Below the pieces are notes generated by a model. The model saw only the letters and a program-made list of their open reading frames with translations, did no database searches and was not told the DNA's origin. From an uncultured Senegalimassilia sp. (GTDB lineage Bacteria; Actinomycetota; Coriobacteriia; Coriobacteriales; Eggerthellaceae), in assembly GCA_934630815.1 (NCBI GenBank), contig CAKTWI010000004.1:32446-96445 (forward strand): 64,000 nt of DNA. The letters run 5' to 3'. How positions within the stretch are numbered: position 1 is the stretch's first letter; every line of letters starts with the position of its first letter. The translations under genes and the position numbers were made by a program. This document shows, one piece after another, positions 51,530-60,785 of this stretch.

Positions 51530-53335
51530 ATGACGATCGACATCCTTCGTTTCGTTGGCTCGCCCGATGTTCGCCAGCATATGCGCGATATCGGGTACCA
51601 GCCAAGCACGCCTGAAGCGGCGTTTTTGGTGTGGCACTGCCACGATGCAACGCTTCAAGAGCGTTTTGCGGCGTGGGAGCAGATTATCGCCACCATGCCG
51701 AATTGCGGGTACCAGACAAAGCGTCTTGAGATTGAAATCTCTGATTTCCATGAGTTTCTGCATCGCTATATAGCATTGCAGAAACGCTTGCTTGAGAACT
51801 TCAAAAAGCCGGATGGGTGCCTGTTCATTCCCGGCCTTCGAGTCTGTCAGCGTGCAGAAGATCAGAGCTGGGGGCTGTATGACACGTTCGAGCGTTGTGT
51901 GACGGCGGTTGTCGAGGATGCGCGAGAGAGCAGGTGCCTTGCTGGTTCGCATGATGGATGCTGCCCTGAAATGTGCCCGGGCGGTTCGTTTCAAGACGAT
52001 GTGTACGAGCGCTATATCGTCAAGCGCCGAATAGATGATGGAGACGGTCTCGGCGAAGATGAATGCAGCATCAATGCTGCCGGCGAGGTTTTGAGGCTTG
52101 ATTGTCGCAGTGGGCTTTCCGACGATGAGGTTAACCTTGACATGGCCTTTTGCGAGATGCTCTTCAAGTTCCCCTTGCCGTTTCATGCGGGCGATATCCT
52201 GTTCGACTGGCACTACGGCGGTGCGCCGTATGTGCTGACCGAGGTACGCTTGTGGGGAACCGAGGAGATGCGTCGCGAAAATCTGTCTTTAGAATCGAGC
52301 GAGGAACGCATCAAGGCTGCCGACAAGAATCTCGCGCGCTATCTTGCTCTAGGCGGGGCAGAGTATATAGATGGGTACGGGTACGTGGTTGAAGATTCCG
52401 GCAATGGCGAGCCGTATATATTCGATGATGGTTTCGGCATGCACGACATGCTGAACGCGGCTTATTGCAACCGTCCATTATCCGGTAAATACCGCCTGCT
52501 CAAACCCGTAAGCGAATATTTGAAGGGGAACATCGACGTTGGGGCGGTGGCGAATGCGGCCATTGCCTTGACGCAGCGGATAAGTGCGGAGAATCGCATG
52601 GACGCATTGCGCTCGGAATACGCCCCGAGCGTTGTAGCAGGTCTGGGTTTGGCCGAGAAGCCGCAAGACGGGCAGGACCGAATGAGCGAGTGTCTCAATC
52701 GCACGGACTGCTTGTTCATAACGGCGGCGGTGCCGGGGCAATCGGCGCGGCGTGCCTGCGAGCAAAGGCAGTTGCTTCGCACGGAGATCCGGAAATCGGG
52801 GCTTGTGCATTGCAGAGCGCGGGGGAGGTTCGCCGCAGCATCCGGCGCTACCGATGCCGCAGAGGCGGATGCCGAGGTGTTCTTGGTGGCGAACAGCCGC
52901 TTTTCGCCGCTTGACTTCATCACGCTGGCTGCGCATTGGTGCGGCATGTTCGGCCAAAAAAGCGTGCTGGTCACCTGCCCCGAGCACGTCTATGACACGA
53001 AAGGAGCTCCCGAAAAGGGTGTTGAGGCGGAAGCGAACTTCTACGATGAACGACGCGATGTTGCGGCCTCTCGGCCTTATGTGGCCGGCGAAACGGCGCG
53101 TGAATATTTCGCTGGTCTTCTAGGGGAAGATTTCGCTTTTACCGCATCTTGGCGGATTTGGAAAGATGGGAGTATTTGCCGGTGCACCACAAACCTTATG
53201 TCGGCGTCTTGCGGCTATCATCTGTTCAAGCATTGCTATCCGGGATTGGAAGCGCGAGCCTGGAATCCCTACAATCATAAACCGGTGCCCGATGGCGCTT
53301 GGCCGCGTCATTTGTTTGCGAGCGAAGAGCAATGA
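51530..53335 (+). CDS. Unrecognised island family member C fused to a DUF3293-like domain
   Basis: The first about 340 residues of this 601-residue protein align with members A and B: FVGSPDVRQHMRDIGYQPST, PEAAFLVWHCHDATLQERFAAW, IIATMPNC, ISDFHEFLHRYIALQ, FKFPLPFHAGDILFD and NRPLSGKYRLLKPVSEYLKG. The C-terminal 260 residues are unique to this member. DCLFITAAVPGQSARRACEQ and FLVANSRFSPLDFITLAAHW with FGQKSVLV resemble the DUF3293 layout, which is of unknown function. GAAAGAGG supports the ATG at 51530. It is a single-gene unit on the plus strand, opposite in orientation to A and B. Confidence 0.72.
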   Translation: MTIDILRFVGSPDVRQHMRDIGYQPSTPEAAFLVWHCHDATLQERFAAWEQIIATMPNCGYQTKRLEIEISDFHEFLHRYIALQKRLLENFKKPDGCLFIPGLRVCQRAEDQSWGLYDTFERCVTAVVEDARESRCLAGSHDGCCPEMCPGGSFQDDVYERYIVKRRIDDGDGLGEDECSINAAGEVLRLDCRSGLSDDEVNLDMAFCEMLFKFPLPFHAGDILFDWHYGGAPYVLTEVRLWGTEEMRRENLSLESSEERIKAADKNLARYLALGGAEYIDGYGYVVEDSGNGEPYIFDDGFGMHDMLNAAYCNRPLSGKYRLLKPVSEYLKGNIDVGAVANAAIALTQRISAENRMDALRSEYAPSVVAGLGLAEKPQDGQDRMSECLNRTDCLFITAAVPGQSARRACEQRQLLRTEIRKSGLVHCRARGRFAAASGATDAAEADAEVFLVANSRFSPLDFITLAAHWCGMFGQKSVLVTCPEHVYDTKGAPEKGVEAEANFYDERRDVAASRPYVAGETAREYFAGLLGEDFAFTASWRIWKDGSICRCTTNLMSASCGYHLFKHCYPGLEARAWNPYNHKPVPDGAWPRHLFASEEQ

Positions 53336-53340
53336 TCGCG

Positions 53341-53542
53341 ATGACGGCACTGTTCAAAGCGTCTGCGGCGTTGTGCAGCGCATCTATGCTGCTCGTGGTG
53401 ATGGAATACTTCTCTCTGGTTCCTTCGCGCTTTCGGCATCCATGATGCTTTGAACGCGATTTGCACGGTGCTTGTCGGTTTGGCGCTGATGTACGGTATG
53501 ACACAGGGGGTTTCCGTGCCTTTCCCTAATGCGTACCCCTGA
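53341..53542 (+). pseudogene. Possible frameshifted small membrane-protein remnant
   Basis: An ATG at 53341 opens a 34-codon frame (ALFKASAALCSASMLLVVME, then FSLVPSRFRHP). Another frame continues as HDALNAICTVLVGLALMYGM and ends at 53542. Joined by a one-base shift near 53420 they would make a hydrophobic protein of about 65 residues. Its second half loosely resembles the second half of the broken ORF at 46911-47175 (acidic residue, A-x-L/M-x-A-I-C, hydrophobic helix). It begins six bases after the paralog C stop. Support is weak. The remainder up to 53629 is the mreB promoter region, with a -10-like TAGAAT at 53585-53590. Confidence 0.3.
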
Positions 53543-53629
53543 TGGATTTCCATGCGCAGGGAAACCGGGTGAAATCGCCTGTGCTAGAATCTGGTTTCAC
53601 TAGAAACGTAGCACAAGGGGTTTGCCTAC

Positions 53630-54685
<1,056 letters not shown>

Positions 54686-54700
54686 GACAGCCTCAACGTT

Positions 54701-55705
54701 ATGGCTCTTAATTTTCAACAACAAAGCTCGGCGCTTATGCGCCGAGCGCTGCTTATAGGCTTGATTACGGCCAGCATCATCATGATTACGGCTTATGGTC
54801 GCGAGGGCTCGGCCGGTCCGCTGCACACGCTGCAGTCGGCGGTGTCGGGCGCCGTCAGCCCGCTGCGCATCGTGGGCGGCTCGGTGGAGGCCGCAACCTC
54901 CACGGTGGGCGACACCATGGAGAACATCACGGCCGACCAGAACACTTTGACGGGCTTGCGCGAGTACAACAGCCAGCTTGAGCAGCAGTATGCCCAGATG
55001 GAAGAATATAAGCAGGAAGCGCAGCGCCTGCAGAAGCTGCTCGATCTGAAGGACAACTACCAGATCGAGGGCACGGGCGCGCGCGTCATCGGCCGAAGCT
55101 CCGAGGCGTGGAGCCAGACGGTCATCATCAACAAGGGCACGAACGAGGGCATCTCGACCGGTCAAACGGTTATCGGGACCTCCGGCGTGGTGGGCCAGGT
55201 GGTGTCGGCCAGCGGAAGCACCGCGACGGTGCGCTTGCTCACCGACTCGCAATCCGGCGCCGCGGCCATGGTTCAGTCCAGCCGCGCCGAGGGCATCCTG
55301 CGCGGTAGCCTGATCGGCCTTCTGTATCTTGAGGACCTGGATGCCGATGCCGAGGTCAACGTCGGCGATGTCATCGTCACCTCGGGTCTGGGCGGAAGCT
55401 ACGCGCGCGGCCTTATCATCGGCACGGTGGTGAAGGTGGACGCCCAGCAAGGCGATACCAGCCGACGCATCGTGGTTTCCCCGAACGATTCCATCGACAC
55501 GCTCGAGGATGTGCTGGTGGTTTCCAGCGTGGGCGCATCCGATGACGACGATTCGGGTTCCACAGCCTCCGGCAGCTCGACTTCCACAAGCGGCTCCAAT
55601 AGCTCCAGCGGATCCAACACGGGAAGTTCGAGCAGCTCCTCGTCGAGCTCGAGCAGTTCCAATAACTCCGGCAACGGCAATTCATCCAACGAAGGGGGGC
55701 GCTAG
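54701..55705 (+). CDS. mreC: Rod-shape-determining protein MreC
   Basis: This 334-residue protein has one N-terminal membrane helix (LIGLITASIIMITAYG), a coiled coil (residues about 70-110, YNSQLEQQYAQMEEYKQEAQ), and a beta-rich extracytoplasmic domain (ARVIGRSSEAWSQTVIINKG, GISTGQTVIGTSGVVGQV, VGDVIVTSGLGGSYARGLIIG). About 50 residues of Ser/Gly/Asn/Thr-rich low-complexity sequence form the C-terminus, an unusual addition. MreC links MreB filaments to PBP2 and activates it. It starts 15 bases after mreB and ends two bases before mreD. Confidence 0.93.
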   Translation: MALNFQQQSSALMRRALLIGLITASIIMITAYGREGSAGPLHTLQSAVSGAVSPLRIVGGSVEAATSTVGDTMENITADQNTLTGLREYNSQLEQQYAQMEEYKQEAQRLQKLLDLKDNYQIEGTGARVIGRSSEAWSQTVIINKGTNEGISTGQTVIGTSGVVGQVVSASGSTATVRLLTDSQSGAAAMVQSSRAEGILRGSLIGLLYLEDLDADAEVNVGDVIVTSGLGGSYARGLIIGTVVKVDAQQGDTSRRIVVSPNDSIDTLEDVLVVSSVGASDDDDSGSTASGSSTSTSGSNSSSGSNTGSSSSSSSSSSSSNNSGNGNSSNEGGR

Positions 55706-55707
55706 CC

Positions 55708-56232
55708 ATGGGCGAGAAGAACAACCTGGTGCTGGTGGTGGGCGCTATCGTGGCGTTCGTGCTTCAGATCGCGCTGGCCCCGGCCGTGGCGCTGTTCTCA
55801 GCGCAGCCGAACTTCCTGCTGGCCTATGCGCTGGTCGTGGCCATCGTCATCCCCACGGAGGCGGGTCCGGTGCTGCCGTTTGTCATGGGCCTTCTGTACG
55901 ACCTTACGGGCACGGGCCCGGTGGGCGGCATGGCGCTTCTGCTGGTCATCGCGTGCTTCTTGGCTTCCCGCGTGTTCTCGCTGGTGGATAACGACACGCT
56001 GTTCATGCCGCTGGCCATCTTCACGGCTTGCGCGCTTTTGGCCGAGCTTTGTTACGGCATGCTGCTCATGGCATGCGGGCTTGCCGCCAACCCTGTGGAG
56101 GCGCTGTTCACTCGCGCCCTTCCGTGCGCGCTGTACGACTGCGCCGTGGGCCTGGTGGTCTACTTCGTCATGGCGCGGCTGCTTGCCGGCGGCGCCCAGG
56201 ACCGCGGTCTGCGCACGCCGAAACTGCGATAG
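55708..56232 (+). CDS. mreD: Rod-shape-determining membrane protein MreD
   Basis: The 174-residue protein is hydrophobic, with about five membrane helices (LVVGAIVAFVLQIALAPAVAL, FLLAYALVVAIVIPTE, FVMGLLYDLTGTGPVGGMALL, LAIFTACALLAELCYGMLLM, YDCAVGLVVYFVMARLL). The helix spacing and the GLLYDL motif fit MreD, which works with MreC in the elongasome. It begins two bases after mreC and is followed by the PBP2 gene after nine bases, so the operon is tightly packed. Confidence 0.9.
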   Translation: MGEKNNLVLVVGAIVAFVLQIALAPAVALFSAQPNFLLAYALVVAIVIPTEAGPVLPFVMGLLYDLTGTGPVGGMALLLVIACFLASRVFSLVDNDTLFMPLAIFTACALLAELCYGMLLMACGLAANPVEALFTRALPCALYDCAVGLVVYFVMARLLAGGAQDRGLRTPKLR

Positions 56233-56241
56233 GGGGCGCGC

Positions 56242-58407
56242 ATGTTCGCAGCTATCGTAGCCGGCTTCGTGGCCCTATTGGTGGTCGCCGCCATCCTGGT
56301 GGCGGTCTACGCGGTGCTTCGCAGCCGGAAGACCGAGAACGTCAGCGTCAAGCGCGACGTTCGCTCCATCCAATCGGTGGGCGTGAGCAGCTCGCTTCCC
56401 GATTCGCATCGTGTGCCGGCAGGCGGCGTCGCCCGCGGCGGAACGCCCGCTCAGCCGGTTGCCAACCCCGGCGACAACCTGAAAAGCCGCTTCACCGTCA
56501 TGGGCGTTGTGGCGGGTCTGATCTTCGGCACGCTTGCCACGAAGTTGTGGAGCATGCAGGTGCTTGCCGGCGAATCGTTCAAAAAAGAGTCCGAGGACAA
56601 CCAGTACACCACGGTTTATACTCCTGCGCCGCGCGGCTACATTCTAGACGCTGACGGCAATGTCATCGTGAAGAACCGCACGTCGCTCACGGTGCTCGCC
56701 GAGCCCGACGTTGCCAATGACCACGATGTGGTCGCCCGTCTGTCCACGGTGCTGGGCGTTCCGACCGGCATCGTGCGCAAGCGCATCGCCGACGCGACGA
56801 GCGGCGCGCAAAGCCAGCGCGTGGTGGCAAGCGACGCCAGCATGCGCAACGTCGCCTTCATCGCCGAGCATGCCGATGCCTTCCCGGGCATCACCGTGCA
56901 AACCCGCACGGTCCGCGATTATCCCCATGGCGCCCTTGCGGCGCATGCGGTAGGTTATACCGGCAGCGTGACCAGCGACGATATCGCAAGCGTGGCCGAA
57001 GGCCGCGACCTTGAGCTGGGCGACTCGGTGGGACGCAGCGGTATCGAGCAGATGTACGACAACCTGCTTGCCGGCGACCACGGCGAGCGCAAGGTCATGG
57101 CGGACGCGCAGGGCAACGTGGTGGAAGTGGTCAGCGAAACGCAGCCCGTTAAGGGCTCGGACGTGCATACCACCCTGAAGTCGCACGTGCAGTACGTGGC
57201 CGACAAGGCGCTTGCCGATATGATCTGCCCCGATGGCGGCGCCATCGGCTCGGGCAAGGGCACGGGCGGCGCCGTGGTGGTCATGGACGTCACCGACGGC
57301 AGCATCGTGGCGCTTTCCAGCTATCCCACGTTCACTCCCTCCACGTTCGTGGGCGGTATCACGCAAGACGAGCTCGACCTGCTGCAATCCTCGGCAGCGT
57401 TCAGCCCGCTGCTCAATCGCGCCATCCAGGGCACCTATCCGGCAGCATCCACGTACAAGACGTTTACGGGCCTTGCGGCACTTGAGAACGGCATGGCCAC
57501 GGCAACCGAGACCTGGGATTGCACCGGCAGTTGGGACGGTTTCGGTTCGGGCGATGTGCAGAAGTGCTGGAAGAAGCAGGGCCATGGCACGCTCGATTTC
57601 CGCGGCGGCATCGTGAACTCGTGCGACACCGTGTATTACGACATCGGCTACAAGTTCTGGGACGCCGCTGCGAACAAGGGCAAATCGGCAACGTTGCTGC
57701 AGGATTTCCTGAAGCGCTACCGTTTGGACCAAACCACCGGCATCGACCTTAACGGCGAAACCTCGGGTCGTATCCCTACGCCCGAGTGGAAGCAGGAATA
57801 CTTCCGCGACACTCCCGAGGATGCCCAGTGGAAGGGCGGCGACTATACGAACATGTGCATCGGCCAGGGCTACGTGCTGGTCACGCCCATGGAGATCGCG
57901 GTAGCCTACGGCGCCATCGCGTCTGGCAACATCGTCAAGCCGCATCTGCTCAAAGAGGTGCGCAACGCCGGCGGCGATGTGGCGCTTACGTATCAGCCGC
58001 AGGTTCTGGATACGCCTGACGTCTCCATGGCCGACCTTGCCGTGGTGCGCAATGCGCTTCGCGGAGTGACTACCGACAATGAGGAGATCGCCAAACTGTT
58101 CAACGATCAAGGTATCGACCCGGATACGGTTGCGTGTAAAACCGGTACGGCCGAATACACTGATATGGAGGACACGGCATGGTTCGCCTGCTATGCCCCC
58201 TATGACGACCCGAAGTACGTGCTCGCCTGCGTTGTCGAGCACGGCGGCGGCGGTTCATCGGTGGCGGCGCCGATCGGCGCGCAGGTTATGGCTGCGGCGC
58301 TTTCCTCGACCAACGCCTCGGATGGGGAAGTCGGCGATATCGCGGGCTCTTCGGGCAAGTCGGAAGCCGGCGCCGGCAAGGGCACGTCAAGCGGACGTTC
58401 GGACTAA
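56242..58407 (+). CDS. mrdA: Penicillin-binding protein 2, elongation transpeptidase
   Basis: The 721-residue class B PBP has an N-terminal membrane-proximal segment and a linker. A PBP dimerisation domain with APRGYILDADGNVIVKNRTS follows, and then the transpeptidase domain. Its motifs are STYK with S403, SCD at about 460 (SxN variant), and KTG near 633 (CKTGTAEY). A hydrophobic first helix starts at residue 3 (AAIVAGFVALLVVAAILVAV) and a second lies near residue 90; the first precedes a Lys/Arg-rich stretch, giving an unusual two-helix N-terminus. It cross-links peptidoglycan during elongation. It follows mreD and precedes rodA, its glycosyltransferase partner. Confidence 0.92.
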   Translation: MFAAIVAGFVALLVVAAILVAVYAVLRSRKTENVSVKRDVRSIQSVGVSSSLPDSHRVPAGGVARGGTPAQPVANPGDNLKSRFTVMGVVAGLIFGTLATKLWSMQVLAGESFKKESEDNQYTTVYTPAPRGYILDADGNVIVKNRTSLTVLAEPDVANDHDVVARLSTVLGVPTGIVRKRIADATSGAQSQRVVASDASMRNVAFIAEHADAFPGITVQTRTVRDYPHGALAAHAVGYTGSVTSDDIASVAEGRDLELGDSVGRSGIEQMYDNLLAGDHGERKVMADAQGNVVEVVSETQPVKGSDVHTTLKSHVQYVADKALADMICPDGGAIGSGKGTGGAVVVMDVTDGSIVALSSYPTFTPSTFVGGITQDELDLLQSSAAFSPLLNRAIQGTYPAASTYKTFTGLAALENGMATATETWDCTGSWDGFGSGDVQKCWKKQGHGTLDFRGGIVNSCDTVYYDIGYKFWDAAANKGKSATLLQDFLKRYRLDQTTGIDLNGETSGRIPTPEWKQEYFRDTPEDAQWKGGDYTNMCIGQGYVLVTPMEIAVAYGAIASGNIVKPHLLKEVRNAGGDVALTYQPQVLDTPDVSMADLAVVRNALRGVTTDNEEIAKLFNDQGIDPDTVACKTGTAEYTDMEDTAWFACYAPYDDPKYVLACVVEHGGGGSSVAAPIGAQVMAAALSSTNASDGEVGDIAGSSGKSEAGAGKGTSSGRSD

Positions 58408-58423
58408 CGGGAAGGAGGGCGCT

Positions 58424-59623
58424 ATGGCGCAGTTACCGCAAATCGATTCGCTTCGTCGCCCCAATGCGGCGGCATCAGCTGCATCCAAGCCGCGCCGTTT
58501 CCCGTGGCTGCACCTGCCGCTTGCCATTGTGGCCACGTTGCTGGTGGGATACGGCCTGATCATCGTGTATTCCGCTGTCCGCGCGGACGGCGATTACCAG
58601 TACAGCCGCCAGCTCGGCGGCGTTGCTGTGGGCCTTGTGTTCATGATTTTGGTGTGGCGGTTCGATTACCGGCGCCTGTCGGATTACACCACGCTGTTCC
58701 TTATCATCAACGTGGTGCTCATCATGTCGCCGCACATACCGGGACTCGGCACCGATGCCGGCATGGGTGCGAAAAGCTGGATCAAGCTGGGCATGCAGAT
58801 CCAGCCCGGTGAGTTCGCCAAGATCACCGTCATCCTCATGGATGCCGCGGTCATGGCGCGCTACGGCGGCAACCTGGATGATCCGCGCGAGTACGTGAAA
58901 GCTCTAGGCATCATGATGGTGCCGTTCGTGTGCATCATGACGCAGCCCGACCTGGGCACCGGCCTGGTGTATCTGTGCATTGCGGCGTTCGCCCTGGTCA
59001 TGGGCGGCGCTAACACGAAGTACCTGCTGATAACGCTTGGATTGTTCGTGGCCGCCGTCGTGGCGGTGTTCGCTATAGACGAGGTCATCAAATCCTCCAC
59101 GGGCGAGTACAAGCTGCTCAAGCAATATCAGCGTAACCGTTTGCTCGTGTTCATGGACCAATCCGGCACGGCAACCACCGATGAGGGCTACAACCTGCAG
59201 CAGGCGAAGGTCGCCATCGGCTCGGGCGGCCTGTTCGGCAAGGGCTTGTTCCAGGGCACGCAACATTCGCTGGGCCTTCTCCCCGAGGCGCCCACCGACT
59301 TCATCTTCTGCGTGCTTGCTGAGGAGCTGGGATTTTTGGGCGCGCTCGTGCTGCTCGGTTTGTACGTCGCGCTGGTTTTGATAAGCTTCCGCATAGCCCG
59401 CAGCTCCGGTGACCTGTTCGGCTTGGTCATCGTGATGTGCGTCGTGGGCATGTGGTTGTTCCAGATCTTGGAGAACATCGGCATGGACTGCGGCCTGATG
59501 CCCATCACGGGCATTCCGTTGCCGTTCATGAGCTACGGATCGTCGTTTATGGTGGTGAACTTCGTCATGCTGGGCATGATCGGCTCGGTGTGGTCCCACA
59601 ATGCGACGCTCAAGCAGCATTAA
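58424..59623 (+). CDS. rodA: RodA peptidoglycan polymerase (SEDS family)
   Basis: This 399-residue protein has about ten membrane helices with SEDS-family motifs: a GVAVGLVFMILVWRFDYRRL-type second helix, GMGAKSWIKLGMQIQPGEFAKI, QPDLGTGLVYLCI, GYNLQQAKVAIGSGGLFGKG, EAPTDFIFCVLAEELGF and PFMSYGSSF. It polymerises glycan strands from lipid II, with PBP2 as transpeptidase. GGAAGGAGGG supports the ATG at 58424. It is the last gene of the mreBCD-mrdA-rodA cassette; the DUF697 gene follows after 14 bases and may be co-transcribed. Confidence 0.94.
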   Translation: MAQLPQIDSLRRPNAAASAASKPRRFPWLHLPLAIVATLLVGYGLIIVYSAVRADGDYQYSRQLGGVAVGLVFMILVWRFDYRRLSDYTTLFLIINVVLIMSPHIPGLGTDAGMGAKSWIKLGMQIQPGEFAKITVILMDAAVMARYGGNLDDPREYVKALGIMMVPFVCIMTQPDLGTGLVYLCIAAFALVMGGANTKYLLITLGLFVAAVVAVFAIDEVIKSSTGEYKLLKQYQRNRLLVFMDQSGTATTDEGYNLQQAKVAIGSGGLFGKGLFQGTQHSLGLLPEAPTDFIFCVLAEELGFLGALVLLGLYVALVLISFRIARSSGDLFGLVIVMCVVGMWLFQILENIGMDCGLMPITGIPLPFMSYGSSFMVVNFVMLGMIGSVWSHNATLKQH

Positions 59624-59638
59624 GCGAAAGGATGCCCT

Positions 59639-60763
59639 ATGCAGCTTCCTGTTGATATCGGTGCGCTGTTGGAAGAGGCCGTCAACGTAGAGGCCGCCCG
59701 CGCCACGCCGCTTTCGGTAAGCGTCTATGTGGACGAAACGGCGCCGGGCGACGTTGCCGCGCATGTGCGCCAGGCGTTCGCCAGCGCTTCCGACACGGTG
59801 CGTGTTTCGCTCATCTACCTGGACGGACGCGAGTTCGCTCCCAGCTCCGGCGATGACATGGCCTGCATCGTGGCGGGCCTCAATGAGAACGTGGGCGCCT
59901 ATGCCCGCGCTTGCCGCAAGGCCGGGGTGCCCGCCATGGTGGTCACCACGCTCCCGCAGCTGGTTGGGGCTATCGCCAAGGCGGCCGGTTGCGCCATCCC
60001 CGAGGCCGACATCGTGGCACCCAAGCTCACGGCGAGGGTGTATGAGCACGTGTCCACGGCCGCGGGCCAGGGGCCGGCGATCACGGCTTCGTGGGGTGCG
60101 CCCAAGCCGCCGGAAAACGGCGATGTGGGCATTTACGAGCCCATCGAGCTGATCGATGACGCGCGGGCCACGCTCGACGCGCGCATGGGCCAATGGGTGT
60201 GCGCGGCCTGCCGCGCCAAGCGCCTGGCGTTCGCGCAGGCCTTCCCGTTCGTTCGCCGTCCGCTGGCCTTGGAGACGGTCAGCGCCACGTCCGTGCAGAA
60301 CGCCGGCGTGGGGCTGCTGTTTCTCATCCCGGGCGCCGACCTTCCCGTGATGACGCTCAACCAGGCCAAGATGCTGCTTCAGATCGCCGCAGCCTACGGG
60401 CAATCCATCGACGCCGGGCGCGTGCGCGAGCTTGCCGCTCTGGTGGGCGGCGCGTTCGCGTGCCGCGCGGTCGCGCGTCAGCTTGCCGCCGCTGTGCCGG
60501 TGCTCGGATGGGCCGTGAAGGCCGCGGTTGGCTATTCGGGCACGCTTGCCATGGGCCGTGCCGCTGTGGAGTTCTACGAAGGCGGGCCGACGGTGGCGAA
60601 GTTCGCCGAGTACGTTTCCGCCGCGCGCGACAAGGTGATCGCTGCTGCTGCGAAGCAGGCCGCGGGTGCCGCCGCCGACAACGGCGCGGCCGCCGTGGAA
60701 GCCGTTCGCCAAAAGGCAACCGATGCCGCTGCGGGTCTGCGCGCCCGCATTTCCCGACGCTAA
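59639..60763 (+). CDS. DUF697-domain protein
   Basis: The 374-residue protein has an N-terminal alpha/beta domain (residues 1-180) with a nucleotide-protein-like layout (VRVSLIYLDGREF, GVPAMVVTTLPQLVGAI) but no P-loop. A DUF697 domain follows: SATSVQNAGVGLLFLIPGADLP, MTLNQAKMLLQIAAAYG and GYSGTLAMGRAAVEFYEGG. DUF697 is often attached to GTPases that act at membranes; a GTPase domain is absent here. Hydrophobic helices are weakly developed. AAAGGATG precedes the ATG. It lies between rodA and a radical-SAM gene; its role is unknown. Confidence 0.8.
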   Translation: MQLPVDIGALLEEAVNVEAARATPLSVSVYVDETAPGDVAAHVRQAFASASDTVRVSLIYLDGREFAPSSGDDMACIVAGLNENVGAYARACRKAGVPAMVVTTLPQLVGAIAKAAGCAIPEADIVAPKLTARVYEHVSTAAGQGPAITASWGAPKPPENGDVGIYEPIELIDDARATLDARMGQWVCAACRAKRLAFAQAFPFVRRPLALETVSATSVQNAGVGLLFLIPGADLPVMTLNQAKMLLQIAAAYGQSIDAGRVRELAALVGGAFACRAVARQLAAAVPVLGWAVKAAVGYSGTLAMGRAAVEFYEGGPTVAKFAEYVSAARDKVIAAAAKQAAGAAADNGAAAVEAVRQKATDAAAGLRARISRR

Positions 60764-60785
60764 TCTTGTTTCCGAGGGGGTAACA

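Noticed and set aside
35038..53629. Prophage or integrative element
   Set aside because: No integrase, transposase, structural phage genes or conjugation genes were found, and no tRNA or direct att repeats bound the region. The 78-bp repeats flank only part of it and are promoter copies.
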